Origin: JAJYSO01 sp964451785
GTDB taxonomy: Bacteria; Bacteroidota; Bacteroidia; Flavobacteriales; Flavobacteriaceae
Direction of reading: 5' to 3'
Assembly: GCA_964451785.1 (NCBI GenBank)
Contig: CAYVJG010000006.1
Location: 1 to 64,000, forward strand
Length of the DNA stretch: 64,000 nt
Positions 33,817-43,911 of the stretch are shown here, piece by piece; within the stretch, counting starts at the first letter, position 1, and every line of letters begins with the position of its first letter. The position numbers and the translations under genes were made by a program. The notes under the pieces were generated by a model, which was not told the origin of the DNA, made no database searches, and worked only from the letters and a program-made list of their open reading frames with translations.

Positions 33817-34884
33817 ATGAGAAAAAGATTACCAACCATTTTAGCTTGCCTTTTACCTGTTCAATATATATTGATAGCTATCCTCAGCAGATTTCCTCAG
33901 TTTATTGAGTTCTCTTATAGCCGAACTATTTTTCCTATCATCACACAAGTAGAACATTTTCTTTTAGGATGGATTCCTTTTTCTATAGGTGATATACTTT
34001 ACCTCTTAGGCATTGTGCTACTCATTCGCTGGCTGTACAAACGTATTAAAACCAAATTTAAATCTCCTAAACAGTGGAGCATTAACGCTATAGCTACATT
34101 ATCGGTTATTTATTTTTGCTTCCACCTTTTTTGGGGACTCAATTATTACCGGTTACCGCTACACAAAAATCTTCATATTCAAGCCGATTATACCCATCAC
34201 GAACTCGTTCTGCTCACTGAGCAACTTATACAAAAAGCTAACTTTTATCAAGAACAACTTACACCTACCGATTCAACTAAAGTAAGCATTCCTTATTCAA
34301 GAGAAGAAGTTAATCAACTAGCCATTTCCGGATATCAACATTTAGCTCAACACTACCCTACTCTGAATTACCAAACACAGAGTATCAAATCTTCACTATT
34401 TAGCACAGTACTAACTTATATGGGCTTTAGTGGTTACATCAATCCTTGGACTAATGAAGCGCAAATCAACGCTAAAATCCCCAGCTTTAAATGGCCTAGT
34501 GTCACCGCACACGAAATGGGTCACCAATTAGGCTATGCCAAAGAAAATGAAGCCAACTTTATGGCGTGTCTAAATACCATCAGCCACACTAATCCTTATT
34601 TTAAATATGCCGGTTATACTTTCGCTCTTCAATACTGCCTTAACGAAGTGTATTTAGAAGATAAAGACAAAGGAAAAAAACTTTTAGCCACGCTTAATCC
34701 CGGCGTGCGAAAAAATTATGCCGAAGTACAACAATTTTGGGAAGCGCATCAAAATCCTTTTGAACCTATTTTTAAATACGTTTACGGCAAGTACCTAAAA
34801 GTGAATAATCAACCTGAAGGCATGCAAAGCTATAGCTATGTGGTGGCTTTATTGGTCAATTATTATCAAGAACACGCACTTTAA
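33817..34884 (+). CDS. DUF3810 membrane protein with HExxH zinc-protease motif
   Basis: A 355-residue protein of the DUF3810 family. Two or three membrane segments lie in the first 110 residues (about 8-26, 58-75 and 92-108). The remainder is extracytoplasmic or cytoplasmic and contains HEMGHQLGYAKENEAN with His232, Glu233 and His236 in the zinc-metalloprotease pattern HExxH, and Glu243 or Glu245 as a possible third ligand. This suggests a membrane-bound zinc peptidase, but no activity is established for the family. No other Met lies near the N terminus, so the start is fixed even though the promoter leaves almost no leader. Confidence 0.88.
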   Translation: MRKRLPTILACLLPVQYILIAILSRFPQFIEFSYSRTIFPIITQVEHFLLGWIPFSIGDILYLLGIVLLIRWLYKRIKTKFKSPKQWSINAIATLSVIYFCFHLFWGLNYYRLPLHKNLHIQADYTHHELVLLTEQLIQKANFYQEQLTPTDSTKVSIPYSREEVNQLAISGYQHLAQHYPTLNYQTQSIKSSLFSTVLTYMGFSGYINPWTNEAQINAKIPSFKWPSVTAHEMGHQLGYAKENEANFMACLNTISHTNPYFKYAGYTFALQYCLNEVYLEDKDKGKKLLATLNPGVRKNYAEVQQFWEAHQNPFEPIFKYVYGKYLKVNNQPEGMQSYSYVVALLVNYYQEHAL

Positions 34885-34955
34885 AATCATTATTCCTACT
34901 CAAAACAGCTCTTCTATCTGATAAAATTTAGTACTTTTCGCCCAAATTTCAGGTT

Positions 34956-35756
34956 ATGCACAAATCGATTTCTAGTACACAAAACAAAACTATCAAACAC
35001 CTTTTGCACTTACAAGACAAGTCGCGTAATCGTCGTAAAGAAGGCCTTTTCGTAGCTGAAGGCTTACGTGAAATCGAATTAGCTATACGATCCGGATACC
35101 AATTTACAGAATTGTATTACTGCCCTGAACTAATTGATGACAACAGCTTAGCGAGCTTATTTAACCAGGTAGAAGATCAAATTGAAGTGCCGCTAGCAGT
35201 ATATCAAAAAATTGCTTACCGCAGCAGTACCGAAGGCGTTTTAGCCATTGGAAAAGTAAAACCTCATCGCCTAGAAGATTTAAAATTCACCTCAAAAAAC
35301 CCATTCGTTTTAGTAGCTGAAGCACCTGAAAAACCAGGAAATATCGGCGCTCTATTGCGCACTGCCGACGCTGCAAATGTCGATGCGGTGTTGATTGCCA
35401 ATCCGCGTACCGACTTGTACAATCCTAATATTATTCGGTCAAGCGTAGGCTGCGTGTTTACCCATCAAGTAGCCACAGGGAGCACTGCAGAGATTATAGC
35501 TTTTCTCAAAGCGCAGCACATTTCTATCTATTGTGCCACCTTACAAGCATCTGTAAATTATACGACCTGCAATTACACTAATGCTACAGCCATTGTAGTT
35601 GGTACTGAAGCTGACGGACTCAGTCAAGAATGGCGCGATGCAGCTACCAAAAACATTATTATTCCTATGCAAGGCAAAATTGATTCTATGAATGTTTCTG
35701 TTTCTGCCGGGATTTTAGTTTTTGAAGTGGTACGTCAACGCCAATTTGCACACTAA
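34956..35756 (+). CDS. TrmH-family (SpoU) RNA 2'-O-methyltransferase
   Basis: A 266-residue SPOUT-superfamily enzyme that methylates ribose 2'-OH in rRNA or tRNA using S-adenosylmethionine. An N-terminal substrate-binding domain (about 1-100) is followed by the knotted methylase domain with EAPEKPGNIGALLRTADAA (motif 1), VVGTEADGLS (motif 2) and IPMQGKIDSMNVSVSAGILVFE (motif 3). The target nucleotide cannot be told from sequence; 23S rRNA is most likely by family. It is convergent with the MFS gene, 3 nt apart. Confidence 0.94.
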   Translation: MHKSISSTQNKTIKHLLHLQDKSRNRRKEGLFVAEGLREIELAIRSGYQFTELYYCPELIDDNSLASLFNQVEDQIEVPLAVYQKIAYRSSTEGVLAIGKVKPHRLEDLKFTSKNPFVLVAEAPEKPGNIGALLRTADAANVDAVLIANPRTDLYNPNIIRSSVGCVFTHQVATGSTAEIIAFLKAQHISIYCATLQASVNYTTCNYTNATAIVVGTEADGLSQEWRDAATKNIIIPMQGKIDSMNVSVSAGILVFEVVRQRQFAH

Positions 35757-35759
35757 TGT

Positions 35760-37187
35760 TTACCAAGATCCTTTGTGCTCAACAATGCGACTAATCACCG
35801 GTAGAGCGGCTATAAAAATAAGCGCTACCGCTAAGTAAAATCCGGCTTGTGCTGCACTAGCTATCCGGGCATCAGCAATGACAGCTGTAGCTATGGCAAT
35901 AGTAATAATTCCACCAAACTGAATGCCCATAGAGCGCAAGGCGGCAATAGTTGATGACTGCTGAGGCGCTAGCTGTAAACCTGCATTTCGACAAGAGGGA
36001 TTAATAGTGCCAATTCCTATACCTATTAAGCCCGTAGTTATGGCCAACCAAAGATAGGGCGTCAACCCTAACATCGGCGGAGTTGAAATCAAAAAAGCAC
36101 CGATAATCAAAAACACACAACCCACATACAGCGGAGGTCTATAACCTGTGCGACGCAACAGCATGGTCATTACTGTTGACATCACTACCGATGCCATTCC
36201 TTCTGCCACTAACAACATGCCTGCATCGAGCTCATTGATACCATAACGATTGCCCGCATAAACCGGTATTAATGAAATCACCCCAATGGCCACTCCGCCA
36301 TACAAGACATTAATAAAATTAACTGCTCCAAAACCATGTCCGTAAATCAATCGGGGTTCTATCAAAGGATTTTTAATCTGCTTTATATGACGAATAAACC
36401 CTATAAAACCTATCATCGACAAGATGATTAAGCCGATAAAACTTAGCGAAAATACGGATGTGTGCTCTTCACCAATATAACTTGCGGCAAACATACCAGC
36501 TAAAACCCCCATTCCTAGTAGCAGTACACCTATAAAATCCATTTTTTTACGCTGGGCTGCTTTTTTTACCAGATCTTTAGGTACATAGGTATAACCGAGA
36601 ATAACCACCGCTATACCTATAGGAATATTGACAAAAAATATCCATCGCCAAGTAAAATAAGTCACAAATAATCCTCCAAAAATAGGACCCAGCATAGCGC
36701 CTACCGGAAAGATACTGCCAAATAAACTCACTGCTCTATCACGTGAACTGCCAAAATGGTCAACGATAATTCCCGTAACCGATGGCGTGATACCTGCCCC
36801 GCCTACAGCTTGAATAACACGTAAAACAATTAATATATAAATATTACTGGTCAACCCACAACACAATGAAGCTAGTGTAAATAAGGAAATTGAGCTCAAA
36901 AATACACTCCTATGTCCATATTTAACGCTGAGTTTACCACTGATAGGCAACATCAATACAAACCCAAAGGCGTAAGCTGTCAAAATCCAACCGGCCCAAT
37001 TTAATGAGGTTTGTAATTCTATTTGCATGGTGTGTAAGGCCGTCGCAACAATAGTTGAATCTATGGTAGACATTAACAGAGCTAAAGCAACAATACAAAA
37101 CACTAATACTTTACGTATAGGCTGCGTGGGTTGATTTTTAGAAATTGAAGAAGTAGATTGATTAACTGAATCAGATGGTGCAGGCAT
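35760..37187 (-). CDS. MFS transporter, DHA2 (EmrB/QacA-type) drug exporter
   Basis: A 475-residue integral membrane protein with about 14 predicted transmembrane helices. The first helix carries MSTIDSTIVATALHTMQ, the DHA2 signature around the membrane-embedded Asp. GKLSVKYGHRSVF is the MFS motif A loop, and RVIQAVGGAGITPSVTG is the antiporter motif. It probably exports drugs or metabolites with proton exchange. No regulator gene of the TetR or MarR type is next to it. Confidence 0.93.
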   Translation of the reverse strand: MPAPSDSVNQSTSSISKNQPTQPIRKVLVFCIVALALLMSTIDSTIVATALHTMQIELQTSLNWAGWILTAYAFGFVLMLPISGKLSVKYGHRSVFLSSISLFTLASLCCGLTSNIYILIVLRVIQAVGGAGITPSVTGIIVDHFGSSRDRAVSLFGSIFPVGAMLGPIFGGLFVTYFTWRWIFFVNIPIGIAVVILGYTYVPKDLVKKAAQRKKMDFIGVLLLGMGVLAGMFAASYIGEEHTSVFSLSFIGLIILSMIGFIGFIRHIKQIKNPLIEPRLIYGHGFGAVNFINVLYGGVAIGVISLIPVYAGNRYGINELDAGMLLVAEGMASVVMSTVMTMLLRRTGYRPPLYVGCVFLIIGAFLISTPPMLGLTPYLWLAITTGLIGIGIGTINPSCRNAGLQLAPQQSSTIAALRSMGIQFGGIITIAIATAVIADARIASAAQAGFYLAVALIFIAALPVISRIVEHKGSW

Positions 37188-37348
37188 ATAAAATCTATTT
37201 TACACGGCTAGTTAACCCTTTTCCAAAACAAGTGCAAATCACTGCTTGTTATCAGTATTAAATAGCTATACAAAGTTAGGGAGAAAAGTATAGTTAACGC
37301 TTCAATACCCGAAAAACCTCCACAGAACTTCATCTAAATTAACCTCAA

Positions 37349-37564
37349 CTAAGCCTCTTCACTGTCATTAGCCTTGAGTTCGTCTAAAATGGCTTTTACA
37401 TCTTCTTCGGTAGTCGTCAATTTCGTTTTGCAAAAACTGATTAATTGTGAAGCGCGTTTTACTTTTTTTGATAATTCATCTACTGAAATTTCGCCGCGTT
37501 CAATATCGGCTACAATAGCTTGTAGCTCTTCAAAAGCTTCGGTATAGTTTAATTTTTCACTCAT
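37349..37564 (-). CDS. xseB: Exodeoxyribonuclease VII small subunit
   Basis: A 71-residue coiled-coil protein: LNYTEAFEELQAIVADIERGEISVDELSKKVKRASQ is the family signature, given here as residues 5-40. Several copies bind one large subunit. Its start overlaps the xseA stop by 8 bases, giving a coupled operon. Confidence 0.96.
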   Translation of the reverse strand: MSEKLNYTEAFEELQAIVADIERGEISVDELSKKVKRASQLISFCKTKLTTTEEDVKAILDELKANDSEEA

Positions 37565-39035
37565 CGTCTTGTGATTTAATTGTTTGTTTTACCACACTAT
37601 TTATTTGGCCGTCATACAGCACAGTTTCCACCTCATCTCCGGCTTTAACAACATCTATTTCCGTCAGAGCCTTTCCCTTGTGCAAAGTGATGCTATAACC
37701 GCGCTTCAATACATTTTTAGGATCCATTATTTTTATAAAATGCTCAATATTTTCTAATTTGAAATTAGCTTTCTCTATAGGCTGTTGTGCCAATCGATTC
37801 AATTGATCACTTTCAAAATCTAGTAAAAATCGAGCTTGCTGCAAGTGTTGCTCTGTACTGCTTTTAATCTGTTGAGCTTTGTAATCCAATTGGCGATTAT
37901 GCGCCTGGCATAAATTTTTAGTCTGCCGATGCAAGTTGACTTGAAGCTGGCTCAATCGATCAGTTTGATACTGTAACGCGTAGTTACTTTGCTGATTAAT
38001 GTGCTGCCCAACAGAATCTAAATACGTGCGATGTTTTAAAATATGTTGCTGTGTGCCATAGCGAAATAAGCGCCACAGTTGCTTTAAATTTTGTTGTTCT
38101 TGCAGCAATTGACGCTTAGCAGTTTCCACAATACGTTCTTCAGCTTTTACCAAAGGTCCAGCAAACTCGTGACAACGCTGCACAAAAATCTCTGCCAGCT
38201 TCGTCGGAGTGATTGTATTTTTATACGCTACCATTTCGGTGACGGTTTCATTAGTAGAATGCCCTATTCCTGTCAACACCGGAATGGGAAATGTAGCCAC
38301 TTCACGCGCTAAAACATAATGGTTGTAACACGACAATCCTATATCACCTCCACCCCCGCGTACAATAACCACCACATCAAAATGATGCGCCACCTGACGA
38401 ATGCGCCGCAATTGCTGCGTCATCGATTTCACAGCATTATCCCCTTGTAACAATGACGGAAATAGCATCTGAAAAAAAGCATACCCATAGGTGCCATGCG
38501 CTTCATCTAATACGTTTAAAAAATCAGCATAACCTTTACTAGTTTCTACCGATACCACTGCAATTCGCTTGGGCAACAAAGGCATTTTCAGAGTTTTATT
38601 TTGATTAAATATGCCCTCTGTTCTCAAGCGTTTAAGCGCATCTTGCTTTTCTTTTTCTAAATCGCCTAGTGTAAAACTAGGATCAATTTCTTGAATATGC
38701 AACGACAATCCGTAATGGGGATGATAATCTATTTTTGCCGCAAACAATATCTTGATACCATCTTTTAAAGGCTCATTGAGCAAAGCCTTAAAACTCGTAT
38801 TGATACGTTGATAATCATCGCGCCACAACACCGCACGCAATTGAGTCACCACCTTTCCATTGCGCTTTTCGACTAGCTCCGGATAGCAATGCCCCGAATG
38901 CTCGTAATAATTTAATTTATTGAGCTCGGCCTTTATCCAATACGACTGATGATAACGCTTAGCCAGAGTTTTCTGTATGCTACGCGTCACCTCGTAAAGT
39001 GAAAAAACTTGTCTGTTGTCAATTTGTTCTGACAT
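37557..39035 (-). CDS. xseA: Exodeoxyribonuclease VII large subunit
   Basis: A 492-residue catalytic subunit of the single-strand exonuclease ExoVII. An N-terminal OB fold (about 1-115, with YWIKAELNKLNYYEHSGHCYPEL) is followed by the catalytic region with KRIAVVSVETSKGYADF, VIVRGGGGDIGLSCYN and TGIGHSTNETV. A long coiled coil covers about residues 290-430, and the C-terminal DPKNVLKRGYSIT segment is standard. The enzyme degrades single-stranded DNA in both directions. Confidence 0.97.
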   Translation of the reverse strand: MSEQIDNRQVFSLYEVTRSIQKTLAKRYHQSYWIKAELNKLNYYEHSGHCYPELVEKRNGKVVTQLRAVLWRDDYQRINTSFKALLNEPLKDGIKILFAAKIDYHPHYGLSLHIQEIDPSFTLGDLEKEKQDALKRLRTEGIFNQNKTLKMPLLPKRIAVVSVETSKGYADFLNVLDEAHGTYGYAFFQMLFPSLLQGDNAVKSMTQQLRRIRQVAHHFDVVVIVRGGGGDIGLSCYNHYVLAREVATFPIPVLTGIGHSTNETVTEMVAYKNTITPTKLAEIFVQRCHEFAGPLVKAEERIVETAKRQLLQEQQNLKQLWRLFRYGTQQHILKHRTYLDSVGQHINQQSNYALQYQTDRLSQLQVNLHRQTKNLCQAHNRQLDYKAQQIKSSTEQHLQQARFLLDFESDQLNRLAQQPIEKANFKLENIEHFIKIMDPKNVLKRGYSITLHKGKALTEIDVVKAGDEVETVLYDGQINSVVKQTIKSQDDE

Positions 39036-39425
39036 AAAATAGAGTTATAAGCCGATTAGGGGACAAAGTTCAACCGATTCTATAAATATACAATATTTTT
39101 AGTTGTAAATACAGAGCCATTGTTTTGTTTAGAGTTTGTCTCTCTTAGATTCAAGTAGTAAATGCAACAAAAATAGCTCTAATCAAATTGACGGAGACTT
39201 CTAAACCTTTCTTTTTTATGTAAACAAATGCCTTTATTTAACTTACTTGCTTAAAGCTGATTTACCAAAATCATCACACGTAGATCAGTCGTTTCAATAT
39301 CAATTAATTGCTAGCATAGAACTTGTTCTTAACATTTCAATAGGCTTATTATCTTTCGCTCAACCTACTACATAACCCTATTTTTTGTAGTTTCGTAGTT
39401 CTAACCTGTTAGTCTTCTTGTTTAT
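39036..39425. other. Divergent intergenic region
   Basis: About 390 bp between xseA and the plus-strand lipoprotein gene. It is very AT-rich. TAGTTTCG near 39392 is a one-mismatch -7 candidate for the lipoprotein gene. No RNA gene or clear repeat was recognised. Confidence 0.4.
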
Positions 39426-40253
39426 ATGAAATTGAAAACTTTTTTTCTACTGAGTATATTGTTATGTCTGGTTTCGGCCTGTTCGTCACAAGATGATTCC
39501 GGATTAGCGATTCCTAAAGAAACCGCTATAAATTACTTGCCTTTGACTATTGGCAACCAGTGGACCTACATCAGTCAGGTAACTTTAGACAGTGTAGTTG
39601 AGTCAGATACTACAGAAGTTATCTCAGTCTCCGGTGTTACCGAAGATAATGAGACGCCGGGTTATCTATTTTCCTCTTCTGTAGCTGGCGATAAACAAGG
39701 ACTCACCGCAATGTTATGGACCTCTGGAATGCTAAATAAAGTGGAAGGTCGTATCATCTATAATGGAAATTTTATATTTAAACTCCCCTTTTCTGGCGAT
39801 TCACTTGTCATTCCTTTACACAATTTAATCTATGTCAACCAAAATGCTGACAACAACCAAGAGCTTTCCTCATTTTCAGGAAACTTACAAGACAGCATTA
39901 GCCTTGACTCTACCCAATATCCTATTCATTATCGCTATCAATTAACTTCTATTGAAAATCAAGCTTATACCAGTTACTCTAACGGACTAAATACTTATGA
40001 AGATTTAATTTCTTCTAGCCTTAACCTTGAGCTATCAGCTTCTATCACACTTCCCAATGGAAATGAAGTTGAGCTTATCTCAAACCAAGACGTCTTAAAA
40101 ACCACCAACTTTTACGCAAGAGAAATAGGTATGGTGCATAGCCTTACAGATATCAAAATTATTTTTGAAGATTTAAGTGCGTATGACTTACCTGCCCTCC
40201 CGACTTCAAGAGGAACGGCTACTGAAACATTAACAACTTACGAAATTAATTGA
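39426..40253 (+). CDS. Hypothetical lipoprotein
   Basis: A 275-residue exported lipoprotein: MKLKTFFLLSILLCLVSAC, with the lipidated cysteine at residue 19 and a CSSQDDS follow-on typical of Bacteroidota surface or outer-membrane lipoproteins. The mature part begins with NYLPLTIGNQWTY, a segment seen in many short Bacteroidota lipoproteins of unknown function, and is rich in beta-strand patterns. No catalytic motif was seen. It ends by overlapping the convergent oxidoreductase gene by 8 bases. Confidence 0.75.
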   Translation: MKLKTFFLLSILLCLVSACSSQDDSGLAIPKETAINYLPLTIGNQWTYISQVTLDSVVESDTTEVISVSGVTEDNETPGYLFSSSVAGDKQGLTAMLWTSGMLNKVEGRIIYNGNFIFKLPFSGDSLVIPLHNLIYVNQNADNNQELSSFSGNLQDSISLDSTQYPIHYRYQLTSIENQAYTSYSNGLNTYEDLISSSLNLELSASITLPNGNEVELISNQDVLKTTNFYAREIGMVHSLTDIKIIFEDLSAYDLPALPTSRGTATETLTTYEIN

Positions 40254-43167
40254 TAAGCGCTTGTTTTAACACCGTTACAGGATGTAAAGCTTGGCGACCT
40301 GCTCCGTCTTCAATTTGATGACGACAACTGGTACCGTTGGCAGTAATAATCACCTCATCAGCAGCTTTGCGCACAGCCGGCAAGAGGGTTTGTTCGCCTA
40401 TTTGCATGCTCACCGCGTAATGCTCCTTTTCATAGCCAAAACTACCTGCCATTCCACAGCAACCCGATGGAATGATAATTACTGTATAATTTTTAGGTAA
40501 ATTGAGTATATCAAAAGTGTGTTTGATATTTGACAAGGACTTTTGATGACAATGTCCATGGATTTTGATCGTTTTAGCTTTGTCTGTAAATTGTTCTGCT
40601 GTGATGTGACCTGCTTCAATTTCAGCTGCCAAAAACTCATCTATCAGCAAAGTATTTTTAGCTAATTTTCCTGCTTCTTCTCGCTTATTGGCTAAGCGCA
40701 AATATTCATCCCTAAAAGTCAATATTGCGGATGGCTCTATACCGATTAGCGGAGTTTCAGCCGAAATTATATCTTTAAATATAGCAATGTTAGCATTGGA
40801 TAACACCTTAGCTTCTTCTAAAAATCCTTTCGACACATGACTGCGTCCGCTTTCTTCGTGCTCGACAATGCGTACTTCATAGCCCAAATGTACGAGCAAT
40901 TCAATGGCATCCACACCTATAGTCGTATCGAGGTAATCGGTAAATTCATCTACAAAAAGATAAATCGATTTGATAGGTTTAGTACTAGGTCTTAATTGCA
41001 ATTCTCCTGATTGAATCCATTTGCGCAAACTGCGTTTTGAAAGTAATGGCAATGAGCGCTCTGCTGCTACACCTAATACCGATTTTATAAACCGACTTGT
41101 TAACGGATTTTTGAATACAGCATTAGTCAACCCGGGCCAAATGGAGCCCAGTTTGTTGAATTTATTATTTTCAGCAAATACCTTACTGCGCAAAGATTGG
41201 CCGTGTAATTTTTGATATTGATAGGTAAACTCCGCTTTATAGGCCGCCATATCTACATTAGAAGGGCATTCACTTTTACAGCCTTTACAACTGATACACA
41301 AATCTAACACCTCTTTTAAAGCCTCGCTGTCAAATTTATTAGGCGCTGAATTATGGGTTAAAAAATCGCGTAAGGCGTTAGCGCGAGCACGTGTAGAATC
41401 TTTTTCATTTTTGGTAGCGCGATAGCTTGGGCACATGGTTCCTCCGGCTTCAACACTTTTACGACATTCACCTGTACCATTACATTTTTCAGCCGCTCGT
41501 AAGAGTCCGCCATCGTCTGAAAAATTGAGTAAGGTATCAAATTCCGGTTCTTGACGATCTGGTTCATACCTAAAACTCGTGTCCATTTTTACAGGACGTA
41601 CAATTTTTCCGGGGTTAAAAATATTGTGAGGGTCGAATAGATCTTTTATTTCTTCAAATAATTTCAAATTCTTTTCGCCTACAACTTCGCCAATAAACTC
41701 TGCTCGCACTCGCCCATCGCCGTGCTCGCCGCTAAACGAGCCATTGTATTTTTTGACCAACTTGGCAATGTCATCCGTAATACGTCTAAAGTTTTTAACA
41801 TCTGATGATTTTTTCAAATTCAACATCGGTCGCAAGTGCAATTCGCCCGCGCCAGCATGGGCGTAATACACCAATTCTTGGTCATAAGCTTTGGTGATAG
41901 CCGTAAACTCCATAATGTAATCTGCCAGATCTTCAATAGCTACCGCTGTATCTTCAATACAAGCTACGGCTTTGCGATCGCTTTGAATATTACCGAGCAA
42001 GCCCAATCCGGCTTTGCGCAACTCAATAGCCATGGCTGGTTCTTCACCGCGCAAAACAGGTTGCGCATAACTTTTAGTTTGGGATTCGACTACCTTTAAT
42101 AGTGTTTCGATTTGACCTTGTAATTTCTCTTCTGTATCAGCGCGCAATTCGAGTAATAATATCGCCTGTGGATCATCGTGAATAAAAAAGCGATAAGAGT
42201 TGTATTTTAAACTGCTTTTGGTGCAGTCTAAAATCGTTTTATCCATCATCTCACAGGTGAACAAGCTTTGAGTCATCACAGGAGCCACTGCACGCAAGCA
42301 ATCTTCAACACTAGTAAAATGTGCCGCAATCAAAGCTGATTTCGTAGGAGGCAATGAATCTAAAGCCACGGTTACTTCAGTAGTAAAGGCCAAGGTACCT
42401 TCACTACCCGTCAGCAGCTTACACATATTAAACTGATTAGGCAGTGTTGAAAACAGCTCATTTTTCAACAACTCATCAACAGCATAGCCGGTGTTGCGCC
42501 GATGAATACTGTCTTTAGGTAAGTTTTTGATCAGCTCGTCCTTAATTTCGTCATCAGTCAACCGGCTGTAAATACCGCGATAAATTTCACCTTCTAACGT
42601 TTCCAACTTCATTTTATCGAGAAATTCCGCTTTTGACAATTCTCCAAATTCAACTAAACTTCCATCAGAAAGCACACATTCTAATCGCAGCACCTTATCG
42701 CGCGTTACTCCGTATTTTATTGAAGTTGTTCCACTAGAATTATTGCCAATCATTCCACCTAACATACAGCGATTGGAAGTAGACGTGTTAGGAGCAAAAA
42801 ACAATCCGTAAGGCTGTAAAGTTCTGTTTAAATCATCGCGAATAATACCCGGTTGTAGTCTAGCCGTTTTTCGGTCAGCATCAATAGTTACCAACCTCGT
42901 CATGTAACGCGAAGTATCAACCACAATTCCATTGCCCACACATTGTCCTGCCAGCGAAGTTCCTGCTGCCCGAGGAATTAATGATGTATTATACCGCTGT
43001 GAAAAGGTGACTAAATTTTGAATATCCTTAACCGATTTAGGAAAAGCTACAGCTATAGGTTTTTCACGATATACCGAAGCATCAACCGCATAAATCGCTT
43101 TGTGTAAGTCATCTGTTTTTAGTTCTCCTTCTAATTGTCTATCTAACTGTGATAAATCGATTTCCAC
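40246..43167 (-). CDS. FAD-linked oxidase / Fe-S oxidoreductase fusion (D-2-hydroxyacid or D-lactate dehydrogenase type)
   Basis: A 973-residue fusion of a flavoprotein and an iron-sulfur protein. The N-terminal FAD-binding type 4 domain (about 30-210) contains PRAAGTSLAGQCVG and GGMIGNNSSGTTSIKYG. The FAD-oxidase C-terminal domain follows (about 270-540), with YAHAGAGELHLRPML and SGEHGDGR. Next are Fe-S ligand clusters CNGTGECRK...CPSYRAT and CISCKGCKSECPSNVDM. The last part is a CCG/heterodisulfide-reductase-like domain with HGHCHQKSLSN and SGCCGMAGSFGYEKEHY. Such enzymes oxidise D-lactate, D-2-hydroxyglutarate or glycolate and pass electrons to quinone; the substrate is not decidable by eye. 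Confidence 0.93.
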   Translation of the reverse strand: MEIDLSQLDRQLEGELKTDDLHKAIYAVDASVYREKPIAVAFPKSVKDIQNLVTFSQRYNTSLIPRAAGTSLAGQCVGNGIVVDTSRYMTRLVTIDADRKTARLQPGIIRDDLNRTLQPYGLFFAPNTSTSNRCMLGGMIGNNSSGTTSIKYGVTRDKVLRLECVLSDGSLVEFGELSKAEFLDKMKLETLEGEIYRGIYSRLTDDEIKDELIKNLPKDSIHRRNTGYAVDELLKNELFSTLPNQFNMCKLLTGSEGTLAFTTEVTVALDSLPPTKSALIAAHFTSVEDCLRAVAPVMTQSLFTCEMMDKTILDCTKSSLKYNSYRFFIHDDPQAILLLELRADTEEKLQGQIETLLKVVESQTKSYAQPVLRGEEPAMAIELRKAGLGLLGNIQSDRKAVACIEDTAVAIEDLADYIMEFTAITKAYDQELVYYAHAGAGELHLRPMLNLKKSSDVKNFRRITDDIAKLVKKYNGSFSGEHGDGRVRAEFIGEVVGEKNLKLFEEIKDLFDPHNIFNPGKIVRPVKMDTSFRYEPDRQEPEFDTLLNFSDDGGLLRAAEKCNGTGECRKSVEAGGTMCPSYRATKNEKDSTRARANALRDFLTHNSAPNKFDSEALKEVLDLCISCKGCKSECPSNVDMAAYKAEFTYQYQKLHGQSLRSKVFAENNKFNKLGSIWPGLTNAVFKNPLTSRFIKSVLGVAAERSLPLLSKRSLRKWIQSGELQLRPSTKPIKSIYLFVDEFTDYLDTTIGVDAIELLVHLGYEVRIVEHEESGRSHVSKGFLEEAKVLSNANIAIFKDIISAETPLIGIEPSAILTFRDEYLRLANKREEAGKLAKNTLLIDEFLAAEIEAGHITAEQFTDKAKTIKIHGHCHQKSLSNIKHTFDILNLPKNYTVIIIPSGCCGMAGSFGYEKEHYAVSMQIGEQTLLPAVRKAADEVIITANGTSCRHQIEDGAGRQALHPVTVLKQALIN

Positions 43168-43268
43168 ACTACATTAATTTTAAAGTTTCAAGTTACATAT
43201 AAGTTATGAAATAGAATAAAGATAATTTTTGTTAAGTCAATATTAACTATATAAGAATTTATATTTTA

Positions 43269-43276
43269 TACCTTTG
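43269..43276 (+). promoter_or_regulatory. -7 element of the small outer-membrane protein gene
   Basis: TACCTTTG matches TAnnTTTG and lies 37 nt before the ATG at 43314. A TTG at -33 is not evident. Confidence 0.45.
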
Positions 43277-43313
43277 CCTATTACTAACAACAACCATTTA
43301 ATTATAACGAATT

Positions 43314-43799
43314 ATGAAAAAGTTATTTTTAGCTTTGGCCTGTATTACTTTTTTTAGTTTTTCAGGACAAGCACAAGTTGCTTCTCCACATGCATTGGGA
43401 CTGCGTTTTGGAGGAGGTAATGGATTTGGCGCTGAATTTTCATATCAGCACGGTTTATCTTCTAGCAATCGTTTAGAATTCGATTTAGGTTTTAGAAGTG
43501 AACACGATTACAACGCGTTCAAAATCACCGGACTTTACCAATGGGTTTGGAATATTGACGGTGGTTTTAACTGGTATGCGGGTGTAGGAGCCGGTATTGG
43601 TAATGTAAATATTAAGAACCACCATTATCATGACGATGGCTTTTTTGCGCTTATTGCCGGTAATATTGGGGTGGAATACAACTTTAATGTGCCACTACAA
43701 TTATTCCTTGATTTTAGACCAGAGTTTGTGCTAGCCAACTATGATGTGTATGACAATTTTGGTCCTGATTTTGCCATCGGTATCCGCTATAGATTTTAA
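43314..43799 (+). CDS. Small outer-membrane beta-barrel-like protein
   Basis: A 161-residue protein with a signal peptide (1-20, ending FSGQAQ). The mature part shows alternating hydrophobic/polar strands with many aromatic residues and glycines (LGLRFGGGNGFGAEFSYQHG, NWYAGVGAGIGNV, FALIAGNIGVEYNF) and ends in FAIGIRYRF, a typical C-terminal aromatic barrel strand. It should form a small eight-stranded outer-membrane barrel. Function unknown. Its own strong terminator follows. Confidence 0.8.
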   Translation: MKKLFLALACITFFSFSGQAQVASPHALGLRFGGGNGFGAEFSYQHGLSSSNRLEFDLGFRSEHDYNAFKITGLYQWVWNIDGGFNWYAGVGAGIGNVNIKNHHYHDDGFFALIAGNIGVEYNFNVPLQLFLDFRPEFVLANYDVYDNFGPDFAIGIRYRF

Positions 43800-43823
43800 C
43801 TGACATTTTCTGTTATAAAAATG

Positions 43824-43860
43824 CAGCCACTTTTCATTTGAGAGAAGTGGCTGTTTTTTT
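43824..43860 (+). terminator. Terminator after outer-membrane protein gene
   Basis: CAGCCACTT and AAGTGGCTG form a 9-bp perfect stem followed by a run of T. Confidence 0.9.
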
Positions 43861-43911
43861 TGTCTATCGGTTGGCTTACTTATACATCAAAGCCAGCAAT
43901 GGCAAAACTTA

